Shown: positions 45,645 to 53,592 of the stretch, one piece after another | Position numbering within the stretch: the first letter of the stretch is position 1 | Layout of the letters: each line of letters starts with the position of its first letter | Assembly (NCBI GenBank): GCA_028871055.1 | Contig: JAGWON010000009.1 | Coordinates: forward strand, 62,001-126,000 | DNA: 64,000 nucleotides | Source: Alphaproteobacteria bacterium | GTDB taxonomy: Bacteria; Pseudomonadota; Alphaproteobacteria; ATCC43930; CGMCC-115725 | Reading direction: 5' to 3' | The notes under the pieces: generated by a model | The model's input: only the letters and a program-made list of their open reading frames with translations | The model's database searches: none | What the model was told of the DNA's origin: nothing | Made by a program: the position numbers and the translations under genes

Positions 45645-45872
45645 ATGCCGCATGCGCGACTTTGGAAAGGACGTTACCGGATCCGCGCACCGATCCGTGA
45701 AGATCGGCGGCGGCACTTCGGCGGCCGAAAATACTACCTCAAAGCGCTCGGCACTTCGGATAAGCGCGAAGCCGAGCAACGGACAATCCCGGCTCTCGCC
45801 GAGTTTCAACGCCAATGCCGCGTGCGGCTCATCGACGAGCCGCGTTCAGCCCTCCATAGCGCCGGGCGCTAA
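45645..45872 (+). pseudogene. Tyrosine integrase N-terminal remnant
   Basis: An open frame of 75 codons beginning [16 protein letters not shown] resembles the first 50 or so residues of phage-type tyrosine integrases, where a beta region is followed by RHFGGRKYYLKALGTSDKREAEQR; GTSDKREAE is the characteristic segment. It stops after about 75 residues, far short of a full integrase (usually over 300), and no catalytic RHRY region follows. Its location 87 bp downstream of tRNA-Ala, same strand, is the classic layout of an integrated element. A short direct repeat GGAACTACG flanks GGAG just before it (45611-45632). Confidence 0.65.
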
Positions 45873-46033
45873 AATGAGACGTTAGGGTAAGGCGGCCGCG
45901 TTGGATTAGCATATCCTGTGAAAACGCGGCCTTGCGCCCTCGCCTTGACCAAGAAGGGCGGTATGCCGGTTCAGGAAGGCGTCGGGATCATGCTCTGTCG
46001 GCCATACGCTGCCCCGGCGCGAGGGCTAATGCG
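45873..46033. repeat. Non-coding remainder of the island scar with inverted repeat
   Basis: This stretch holds no gene I can support. GGCCGCG (45894-45900) and CGCGGCC (45925-45931) form a 7-bp inverted repeat around a 24-nt AT-richer loop, which could terminate upstream transcripts or mark a junction. The AraC gene begins at 46034. The promoter of the AraC gene was not identified with confidence. Confidence 0.35.
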
Positions 46034-46891
46034 ATGTCCAATGCGCTGAGGATCGCACACGGCAGGTTCGGGCGCGTCGCGCTCCTTGACATGGACGCGT
46101 CGCTGGTTCGTCACGCCCATCCCCATTGCCACGTCCTCATCAAGGCCGAGGGCGCCGATACGCACTTCATGGTCCGCGATCAGCTAGTGCCGCTCACCGC
46201 GAACAACGCGGTCCTGATCAACGCCTGGGAGCCGCACGCTTACGTGCATGATCCCAGCCATCCGCGTACCGTCATCCTTGCCTTCTATATTGAGCCCGGC
46301 TGGCTGTCGGGCTTTCGTCGCAACTGGGGCGCCAGTGCCGCGCCCGGCTTCTTCGAGCGTCACTCGGATTGGCTCACCGCCGCCATTCGCCGCCGGGCGA
46401 ACGAACTCGCCGCCGTGCTGATGGCGGCGCCCGACGCCGGTGAGGCGCAGGAAGCGCTGATCTCCGAATTGATGATCGCGGTAATCGAGCGCTACGCGCC
46501 GTGGCGTAGCACCATGCTACGCGATTTCGAGCCGGATGGCCGGGTCGATTATCGCATCCGCCGAGCTCTGATATCGATCCGGGGCAACAGTGCCGGCGTT
46601 ACCGACATGACCTGCCTGGCGCGCGAGGTCGGCCTGTCGCGCACCCATTTCTTCCGCCTGTTCGGCCGAACGATGGACATCAGTCCGCGCGTCTTCCTTA
46701 ATACGGTGCGCATGGAGACTGCGGTCGCCGAGGTCATGGACGGCGATACCGGCATGGCCGAGGTCAGCGACCGTCTCGGCTTCAGCGCCCCGGCGCATTT
46801 CACGCGCTTCTTCCGCGACCATGCCGGCGCACCGCCGCGCGAATTCCGCGCCATCGCGCGTCTCAACGCGCCGCACAAGATCGCGAGCTAG
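46034..46891 (+). CDS. AraC-family transcriptional regulator
   Basis: Likely pathway-specific activator of the downstream catabolic genes. It has an N-terminal cupin-like sensor domain (HAHPHCHVLIKAEG and INAWEPHAYVHDPSH) and a C-terminal double helix-turn-helix (CLAREVGLSRTHFFRLFGRT; VSDRLGFSAPAHFTRFFRDH). 285 residues. I use the ATG at 46034 (MSNALRIAHG) rather than the ORF-track start at 45932. It is the first gene after the integrase scar and is transcribed with the pathway. The effector is probably a furan or aromatic acid, by context. Confidence 0.9.
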   Translation: MSNALRIAHGRFGRVALLDMDASLVRHAHPHCHVLIKAEGADTHFMVRDQLVPLTANNAVLINAWEPHAYVHDPSHPRTVILAFYIEPGWLSGFRRNWGASAAPGFFERHSDWLTAAIRRRANELAAVLMAAPDAGEAQEALISELMIAVIERYAPWRSTMLRDFEPDGRVDYRIRRALISIRGNSAGVTDMTCLAREVGLSRTHFFRLFGRTMDISPRVFLNTVRMETAVAEVMDGDTGMAEVSDRLGFSAPAHFTRFFRDHAGAPPREFRAIARLNAPHKIAS

Positions 46892-46948
46892 CCGTATGGC
46901 GGTGGGCAGTGTTCCGCCGTTGATGCGGCGACAGGCGGGGTGTCGCCC

Positions 46949-49918
46949 ATGGACGTGACCGCCGACGAGCCCCGGCCGTGGCTCGGCCGCTCGCTGCCGC
47001 GCGTCGAGGACGCCGCGCTGCTCATCGGACGCGGCCGCTATATCGACGATCTCGGCGTGCCACCCGGCACGCTGCATGCGGCGATCCTGCGTTCGCCACA
47101 CGGCCATGCAGAAATTGTATCGATCGACCCGACGCGCGCTCGCGCCTTGCCGGGGGTCACTGCCGTGCTTGTCGGCAGCGATGTCCAGGCCCATTCGGCC
47201 AGCCTCTTGGTTGGCGTCAAGGCGCCGATCGAATGCTGGCCGATCGCGACCGATCGCGTTCGATATGTCGGCGAGCCGGTGGCCGTGGTAGCGGCACGCG
47301 ACCGCTATGTTGCCGAGGATGCGCTCGACCTGATCGAGGTCGCTTACCGGCCTCTACCGGCGGTGATCGATCCACGCGCGGCGTTGGCGCCCGATGCGCC
47401 GGTCCTGCATCCGGGCCTCGAGGGCAATCTGGCGAGCGACCGCGTCTTCCGCTACGGCGATCCCGAGCGCGCCTTCGCCGATGCGGCGCATCGCGTCGCC
47501 ATCGAGGTCGATTATCCGCGCAGCGCCTGTACCCCGATCGAGACCTATGGCGTCGTCGCCGAATACGATCCCGGCCTCGATGCCTACGACGTGCTGGCGA
47601 ATTTCCAGGGCCCGTTCAGCATCCACGCGGTCATCGCGCGCGCTCTCAAGGTGCCGGGCAACCGGTTGCGGCTGCGCACGCCGCCGGATTCGGGCGGCAG
47701 CTTCGGCGTCAAGCAAGGGGTCTTTCCCTACATTGTGCTGATCGCGCTCGCCGCCCGCGCCACCGGCCGGCCGGTCAAATGGATCGAAGACCGGCTCGAG
47801 CACCTGGCGGCGTCCACCTGCGCCACCAACCGCTTTACGCGGCTCGAGGCGGCGGTGGCGGCGGACGGCCGTATCACCGCGCTCACCTGGGATCAGATCG
47901 AGGATTGCGGCGCCCACTTGCGCGCGCCCGAGCCGGCAACGCTCTATCGCATGCACGGCAACATGACCGGCGCCTACGACATCCGGAACGTATCGATCCG
48001 CAACCGCGTCGTGCTGACCAACAAGATGCCGACCGGCCTCAACCGCGGCTTCGGCGGCCCACAGGTCTATTTCCCGCTCGAACGGCTGATGCAGCGCATT
48101 GCGCACGAGCTCGGCCTCGACCCGCTCGACGTGATCCGCCGCAACCTGGTGCCGCGGGGCGCCTTTCCCTACCGCACCGCCAGCGGCGCGCTGCTCGATT
48201 CCGGAGATTACGCTGCGGCGATGGAATCGGCGCTGCTGCAAGGCGGCGTCGCGGAGCTAATCGCGCGGCGCGATGCAGCGCGCCGGGACGGCCGGCTTTA
48301 TGGCATCGGTTATGCCGCTGTGGTCGAGCCGAGCGTCTCCAACATGGGGTACATCACCACGGTGCTGACCGCCGCCGAACGCCGCAAGGCCGGTCCCAAG
48401 AACGGCGCGCAGTCGACCGCCACCATTGCACTCGATCCGGTCGGTTCGGTCACGGTTCACGTTGCGTCGGTGCCGCAGGGGCAGGGGCACCGCACCGTGC
48501 TGGCCCAGGTCGTGGCCGACGTGCTCGGTCTCAAGCCCGCGGAAGTGCGCGTTGTCACCGATGTTGACACGGCCAAGGACGGCTGGTCGATCGCCTCGGG
48601 CAATTATTCGAGCCGCTTTGCGCCGGCGGTGACCGGCGCCGCGCATTTAGCCGCGATGCGGCTGCGCGAGCGCCTGGCGCACATCGCCGCAGCGCAACTC
48701 AACGTGCCAGCGGTGGACGTCGTCTTCGATGGAGGTCGGGTACAGGCGCGGCGCAATCGCGACAACGCGCTCTCCTTCGCGCGCGTTGCCGCGGCCAGCC
48801 ACTGGGCACCGGGGACGCTGCCGAGCGAGGCCGATACTGCGATCCGCGAGACCGTGTTCTGGACGCCGCCAGAGTTGACGGCCCCGAACGACGCCGACGA
48901 GATCAACAGTTCGCTCTGCCACGGCTTTATCTTCGATATCTGCGCGGTCGAGATTGATCGCGTCACCGCCGAGGTCAGGATCGATCGCTATGTCAGCATG
49001 CATGATTGCGGCCGCATGCTGCATCCCGGCATGGTCGCGGGCCAAGTCAACGGCGGCTTTGCCCACGCGCTCGGCGCGGCGCTTCTCGAGGAGCATGCCT
49101 ACGGACCCGACGGCAGCCTGCTCACCGGCACGCTCGCCGACTACTTGATCCCGACCGCCATGGAGGTGCCGGAACCCCTGATCCTTCATCACGAGACGCC
49201 ATCGCCGTTGACGCCGCTCGGCGCCAAAGGCGTGGGCGAGGGGAATTGTATGTCGACGCCGGTCTGCATCGCCAATGCGGTCGCCGACGCGCTCGGCGTC
49301 GCGGACGTGTCGCTGCCGCTGCTGCCGGCACGGTTGGCCCAGCAAGTTCATGGGCCCGAGAAAGCGCCGAGGGGTAAGACGCCCGTGCGGCCGGCGGCGA
49401 AGGAGGCGGCCAGCGAGCGTCAGCTCTTCGGCGAGGGCGAGGCGTCGGTCGACGCGCCGGCGACGACGATCTGGGCGATGCTGCTCGATCCCAACGCGCT
49501 GATGGCGGTGGTGCCGGGTGCGCATGCGATCGAGAAAGTCTCGGACACATGCTTCACCGCCGAGATTACGCTGGGTATCGGCCCGGTGAAGGGCCGCTAC
49601 CGCGCGACAATGGAACTTTCGGACCTCGATCCGCCGCGCGCGCTGACCCTCACCGGCTCGGCCGATGGAGCGCTCGGCTTCGGACGCGGCACCGGCCAGG
49701 TCACGCTCCGCGAGGAAGCGCCCGGGCGCACGGTGATCGGCTATCGCTACCAAGCCGCGATTGGCGGCAAGGTCGCGTCGATCGGCGGAAGGCTGCTCGA
49801 TGGCGCTGCGCGCGTCATCATCGGCCAGTTTTTCGCCAGCCTGGCCCGTCAGGCCGGCGGTGGCGGCCGGCCGGCCGGACTTTGGGCGTGGCTGCGCCGC
49901 TTGCTGGGGTTCGCATGA
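46949..49918 (+). CDS. hmfA: Molybdenum hydroxylase large subunit with fused CoxG domain (2-furoyl-CoA dehydrogenase HmfA-like)
   Basis: Molybdopterin-binding subunit of a xanthine-oxidase-family enzyme. It starts with GRSLPRVEDAALLIGRGRYIDD, the usual N-terminal domain, and has SGGSFGVKQG, LNRGFGGPQVYF and GAKGVGEGN, whose Glu is the likely catalytic base. The last 170 or so residues form a separate SRPBCC/CoxG domain (GEGEASVDAPATTIWAMLLD ... GTGQVTLREEA), unlike most separate CoxG proteins. 989 residues from the ATG at 46949; a GTG at 46940 is possible. The order large-FAD-FeS-ligase-hydratase matches hmfABCDE for 2-furoate. The hmf assignment is inference from synteny. Confidence 0.7.
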   Translation: MDVTADEPRPWLGRSLPRVEDAALLIGRGRYIDDLGVPPGTLHAAILRSPHGHAEIVSIDPTRARALPGVTAVLVGSDVQAHSASLLVGVKAPIECWPIATDRVRYVGEPVAVVAARDRYVAEDALDLIEVAYRPLPAVIDPRAALAPDAPVLHPGLEGNLASDRVFRYGDPERAFADAAHRVAIEVDYPRSACTPIETYGVVAEYDPGLDAYDVLANFQGPFSIHAVIARALKVPGNRLRLRTPPDSGGSFGVKQGVFPYIVLIALAARATGRPVKWIEDRLEHLAASTCATNRFTRLEAAVAADGRITALTWDQIEDCGAHLRAPEPATLYRMHGNMTGAYDIRNVSIRNRVVLTNKMPTGLNRGFGGPQVYFPLERLMQRIAHELGLDPLDVIRRNLVPRGAFPYRTASGALLDSGDYAAAMESALLQGGVAELIARRDAARRDGRLYGIGYAAVVEPSVSNMGYITTVLTAAERRKAGPKNGAQSTATIALDPVGSVTVHVASVPQGQGHRTVLAQVVADVLGLKPAEVRVVTDVDTAKDGWSIASGNYSSRFAPAVTGAAHLAAMRLRERLAHIAAAQLNVPAVDVVFDGGRVQARRNRDNALSFARVAAASHWAPGTLPSEADTAIRETVFWTPPELTAPNDADEINSSLCHGFIFDICAVEIDRVTAEVRIDRYVSMHDCGRMLHPGMVAGQVNGGFAHALGAALLEEHAYGPDGSLLTGTLADYLIPTAMEVPEPLILHHETPSPLTPLGAKGVGEGNCMSTPVCIANAVADALGVADVSLPLLPARLAQQVHGPEKAPRGKTPVRPAAKEAASERQLFGEGEASVDAPATTIWAMLLDPNALMAVVPGAHAIEKVSDTCFTAEITLGIGPVKGRYRATMELSDLDPPRALTLTGSADGALGFGRGTGQVTLREEAPGRTVIGYRYQAAIGGKVASIGGRLLDGAARVIIGQFFASLARQAGGGGRPAGLWAWLRRLLGFA

Positions 49919-50742
49919 AGCCGGCGCGCTTCGATTACGTCGCCGCCGCCAGTGCCGAGGAGGCACTCGAGGCGCTGGCGCAAGAAGGCGGCAATGCGCG
50001 CATCCTCGCAGGTGGCCAGTCGCTCCTGCCGATGCTCAACATGCGGCTGGCACGTCCCACCGTGCTGATCGACATCATGGGCGTCGACGAATGGCGAGCG
50101 GTGGACCGCGACGGCGACGTGCTGCGCATCGGCGCAGCGGTACGCCAAGTCGCGCTCGAGCAGGACCCCGACCTGGCACGGTTCCAGCCGTTGCTGGCGG
50201 CGGCGCTGCCCTGGGTCGGCCATCCACAGACCCGCAGCCGGGGCACCGTGTGCGGCTCGATCGCCCATGCCGATCCTAGCGCAGAGCTGCCGTTGGTGCT
50301 GGTCGCGCTCGGCGGCACGGTGCATCTGCGTTCGCGGCGGCGCAAGCGCGTGCTGTCGGCGCAGAATTTCTTCACCGGCATGATGTCGACGGCGCGCGAA
50401 GACGACGAATTGATCGAGGCGATTGCGCTGCCGAAAGCCCGCACCCGAACGGGTTACGCTTTCCGCGAGGTGGCTCGGCGCCACGGCGATTTCGCCATCG
50501 TCGCCTGCGCGGCGGTCGTCAACGGCGTGCGGGCACAACTGGCGGTCGGCGGCGTCGCCGACCGGCCCGCGCTATGCGAATTGCCCGCGCCGGGCGCGGC
50601 CGGACTCGATGAGGCGCTCGACGACTTCGCCTGGAGCCTCGAGGCGCGCGATGACCTCCACGCCACGGCGCGCTATCGCCGCGAACTGGTCCGCCGCCTG
50701 GGTCGCACCACGCTCGAGGAGGCCGTGCGATGCCGCGCCTGA
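49915..50742 (+). CDS. hmfB: FAD-binding subunit of the molybdenum hydroxylase (HmfB-like)
   Basis: Medium subunit carrying FAD for electron transfer. FAD motifs LAGGQSLLPMLNMRLARP and GTVCGSIAHADPSAELP are typical of the CO dehydrogenase/xanthine oxidase family. 275 residues. The ATG overlaps the stop of the large subunit (ATGA) and the 3' end overlaps the FeS subunit by 13 nt. Proteins of this type cannot be given a substrate from sequence; the context suggests furoyl-CoA. Confidence 0.75.
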   Translation: MKPARFDYVAAASAEEALEALAQEGGNARILAGGQSLLPMLNMRLARPTVLIDIMGVDEWRAVDRDGDVLRIGAAVRQVALEQDPDLARFQPLLAAALPWVGHPQTRSRGTVCGSIAHADPSAELPLVLVALGGTVHLRSRRRKRVLSAQNFFTGMMSTAREDDELIEAIALPKARTRTGYAFREVARRHGDFAIVACAAVVNGVRAQLAVGGVADRPALCELPAPGAAGLDEALDDFAWSLEARDDLHATARYRRELVRRLGRTTLEEAVRCRA

Positions 50743-51236
50743 GCGCTGATTGCCGCCATATGGTGAGCTTCACGCTCAACGGCGCCCCGGTCTCGGGCGA
50801 GGCCGAGCCGCGCATGCTGTTGAGTGATTTCTTGCGCTACGTCGTCGGTGCCACCGGCACACATGTCGGTTGTGAACACGGACTGTGCGGCGCGTGCACG
50901 GTCGAGATCGACGGACAGCCAGGTCGTGCCTGCCTGACGCTCGCGGTGCAGGTGCGCGGCGCGCAAATCCGTACCGTTGAGGGGTTGGCGCCCGCGCCCG
51001 ACCGGCTCTCGGTGCTGCAGGAATGCTTCCGCGAGCATCACGGGTTGCAATGCGGTTTCTGTACCCCGGGAATCCTGGTCACGCTCGACGCCCTGCTGCG
51101 CGACAACCCAGCCGCGTCCGAGCCCGAAATTCGCGAAGCGCTCGCGGGTCATCTCTGCCGGTGTACCGGCTATGTTTCGATCATGCGGGCGGCGCTCGCC
51201 GCCCAGCAGCGCCTTGGGAAGAAGACAGATGCTTGA
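50730..51236 (+). CDS. hmfC: 2Fe-2S subunit of the molybdenum hydroxylase (HmfC-like)
   Basis: Small subunit with two 2Fe-2S clusters. The N-terminal plant-type motif is CEHGLCGACTVEIDG with a later Cys in GRACLTL; the C-terminal domain has CGFCTPG and CRCTGY. 168 residues. The start at 50730 (ATG) lies in the previous gene; a second ATG at 50760 is possible. It completes the three-subunit enzyme. Overlap with the ligase gene is 8 nt. Confidence 0.78.
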   Translation: MPRLSADCRHMVSFTLNGAPVSGEAEPRMLLSDFLRYVVGATGTHVGCEHGLCGACTVEIDGQPGRACLTLAVQVRGAQIRTVEGLAPAPDRLSVLQECFREHHGLQCGFCTPGILVTLDALLRDNPAASEPEIREALAGHLCRCTGYVSIMRAALAAQQRLGKKTDA

Positions 51237-52785
51237 TCTCGGAACCAGCTTTCTCGCCAGCGTGGCGCGCGATCCCGACGCGCTCGCGATCGTCGACGGC
51301 GACCTGCGACTCGGCTACGCGGCGTGGCTCGACAAGATCTCTTGCATCGTCGCGGGGCTCGACGCGCTCGGCCTGAAGAAAGGCGACCACCTCCTGACCG
51401 TGCTGCAGAACCGCTGGGAGGCGGCGACGCTACATTGGGCGTGCCAATTCGCCGGCATCATCCTGACGCCGCTCAATTGGCGGGTGAAGGCCGACGAGAT
51501 CGATTACTGCATCGAGGACGCTGGGGCTGCCGCGTTGGTTTACGAGGACGTATCGGCCAAAGCCGTGGCCCTGTCGCACCGCGCCGCTGCGCTGCCGCGC
51601 ATCCGTGTCGGCGCCGCTGCGCCGGGCGAGACCGCGTTCGCCGCCATGCTGGCGCAAAGCGCACCCAGGGTGACGCCGCGCGTCGATGCCGACGCCTGGT
51701 CGCTGATGCTCTATACCTCGGGCACCACATCGCGCCCCAAGGGCGTGCCGCGCCGCCACTGCGCCGAGCGCGCGGCGGCGCTGGCCCATGTCGCGCAAAA
51801 TCTCTACGCGCATGGCGAGCGTACCCTCGGCGTGATGCCGCTCTATCACACCATGGGCGTGCGGTCGCTGCTCGCCATGTCGCTGATCGGCGGTGTCTTC
51901 GTCTGCCTGCCACGCTTTGACGTGCGGGCGGCGCTCGGCCTGATCGCGCGCGAGCGCGTGACAAACCTTTATCTCGTTCCGACGCTCTATCACGATCTCG
52001 TCCACCATCCGGATTTTGCCAGGTCCGACATGCGCTCGGTGCGCAAGCTCGGCTTCGCTGGCGCGCCGATGACCGATGCCCTCTTGAAGAAGCTCGACGC
52101 GGTGTTCAAGCCCGAGGTGTTCGTGAATCACTACGGCAGTTCTGAGGTCTATACTTTCACCATCGACCAGAAGGCGGCGGCGAAACCGGGATCGGCCGGC
52201 CGCGCCGGGCTCAATCAGATGATCCGGGTGGCCAAGCTCGGCGCCAACACGCCGGCGGAGCTGGCCGGGGTCGGCAAGGAAGGCGAGATCATCGCGCTCA
52301 TGGCCGGCGACGAATCCTTCGAAGGTTATTGGCGCCGGCCCGACGCCGACGCCAAGGCGCTGCGCGACGGTTGGTATTTCACCGGCGACACCGGCTATTT
52401 CGACGCCGCCGGCGACCTGTTCGTTACCGGCCGGGTCGACGACATGATCATCACCGGCGGCGAGAACGTCTCGCCGGTCGAGATCGAAAGCTGTCTCTCG
52501 CTGCATCCGGCGGTGTCCGAGGTCGCAGTGGTGGGATTGGCCGACGAGCGTCTGGGCAAGGCGGTCACTGCCTTCATTAAGCGTGCCGCGCCGGTGACCC
52601 CGGCGGAGATCGACGAGTTCTGCCGAAAATCCGGCCTCGCCAACTTCAAACGCCCGCGCCGCGTGATCTTCGTCAGGGATATCCCAAAATCGCCGGTCGG
52701 CAAGCTGTTGCGCCGTAAGTTGGTGGCGGGCGAATACCAGCTTGCCGACGCAGTGTCGCGTGCAGAAGAGGAAGCAAAGACATGA
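51229..52785 (+). CDS. hmfD: Acyl-CoA synthetase (2-furoate-CoA ligase HmfD-like)
   Basis: AMP-forming CoA ligase of the ANL superfamily that activates a carboxylic acid. The AMP motif is LMLYTSGTTSRPKGVPRRH, A5-type YGSSEV and the TGDTGYFD segment follow, and the C-terminal lysine motif is PKSPVGKLLRRKL. 518 residues from the ATG at 51229. Its place after the hydroxylase subunits matches hmfD, which makes 2-furoyl-CoA. An aromatic acid such as a hydroxybenzoate cannot be excluded. Confidence 0.75.
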   Translation: MLDLGTSFLASVARDPDALAIVDGDLRLGYAAWLDKISCIVAGLDALGLKKGDHLLTVLQNRWEAATLHWACQFAGIILTPLNWRVKADEIDYCIEDAGAAALVYEDVSAKAVALSHRAAALPRIRVGAAAPGETAFAAMLAQSAPRVTPRVDADAWSLMLYTSGTTSRPKGVPRRHCAERAAALAHVAQNLYAHGERTLGVMPLYHTMGVRSLLAMSLIGGVFVCLPRFDVRAALGLIARERVTNLYLVPTLYHDLVHHPDFARSDMRSVRKLGFAGAPMTDALLKKLDAVFKPEVFVNHYGSSEVYTFTIDQKAAAKPGSAGRAGLNQMIRVAKLGANTPAELAGVGKEGEIIALMAGDESFEGYWRRPDADAKALRDGWYFTGDTGYFDAAGDLFVTGRVDDMIITGGENVSPVEIESCLSLHPAVSEVAVVGLADERLGKAVTAFIKRAAPVTPAEIDEFCRKSGLANFKRPRRVIFVRDIPKSPVGKLLRRKLVAGEYQLADAVSRAEEEAKT

Positions 52786-53576
52786 GCGACCATAATTCCC
52801 GTCTCCAGAGCCTGGACGGCTTCCGCGTCACGGTCGACGCGGCCCGCGCGCGCGCCGACGTCGTGCTCGACCGGCCGCCCTTCAACGTCATCACCATGCC
52901 GCAGCGCGACCAGATCCGCCGCGTCTTCGAGGCGCTCGATGAGGACGAACGGGTGCGCGTCATCGTGCTCGGCGCCGCCGGCGAGCATTTCTCCTCGGGT
53001 GGTTACATCAAAGGCTTCATGGAGGCTTCGCCCGAGCACGTCTCGAAACTCGCCTGGAACATCGCCGCGCCGGCGCGGTGCAGCAAGCCGGTGATCGCGG
53101 CCAATCGCGGCTTTTGCTTCGGCGTCGGCTTCGAGATTTCGCTCGCCTGCGATTTCCGCTTGACTTCGGAAACCTGCTTTTACGCGCTTCCGGAACAGAA
53201 GCTGGGGCAAATCCCGGGCTCCGGCGGCTCGGCGCGGCTCCAGAAGATTGTCGGCATCACCCGCACCAAGGACATCGTCATGCGCTCAAAGCGCATACCG
53301 GCGAAGCAGGCCTATGAATGGGGTCTTGCCACCGAGCTGGTGCCGGATGCCAAGCTCGAAGCGGCGACTGATGCGCTGGCGCAGGAGCTGGTCGGCTTTT
53401 CGCCGCTGGCGCAACGCACAGCAAAGAAGTTGCTCAACGACACTGAGGACGCGTCGCTCTCGGTCGCGATCGAGCTCGAGGGCCATTGCTACAGCCGGCT
53501 GCGCACATCGGAGGACTTCAAGGAAGGCGTCGCGGCATTTCACGAAAAACGCACGCCCAAGTTCCGCGGCGTTTGA
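52782..53576 (+). CDS. hmfE: Enoyl-CoA hydratase-family protein (HmfE-like)
   Basis: Crotonase-fold protein of 264 residues. The oxyanion motif is AAGEHFSSGGYIKGF and the second loop NRGFCFGVGFEISLACDF. In furoate pathways the equivalent enzyme hydrolyses 2-oxoglutaroyl-CoA formed from hydroxylated furoyl-CoA. The LPEQKLGQIPGSGGSARL segment replaces the usual catalytic Glu loop with GQIPG, so hydratase activity itself may be altered. It overlaps the ligase by 4 nt. Hydrolase or hydratase cannot be decided from sequence. Confidence 0.65.
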   Translation: MSDHNSRLQSLDGFRVTVDAARARADVVLDRPPFNVITMPQRDQIRRVFEALDEDERVRVIVLGAAGEHFSSGGYIKGFMEASPEHVSKLAWNIAAPARCSKPVIAANRGFCFGVGFEISLACDFRLTSETCFYALPEQKLGQIPGSGGSARLQKIVGITRTKDIVMRSKRIPAKQAYEWGLATELVPDAKLEAATDALAQELVGFSPLAQRTAKKLLNDTEDASLSVAIELEGHCYSRLRTSEDFKEGVAAFHEKRTPKFRGV

Positions 53577-53592
53577 CCGAACGGAGGATCCA

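Noticed and set aside
45421-45700. Two overlapping plus-strand ORFs (45421 and 45437) through the tRNA gene
   Set aside because: They run straight across the tRNA and its promoter and have no protein features.
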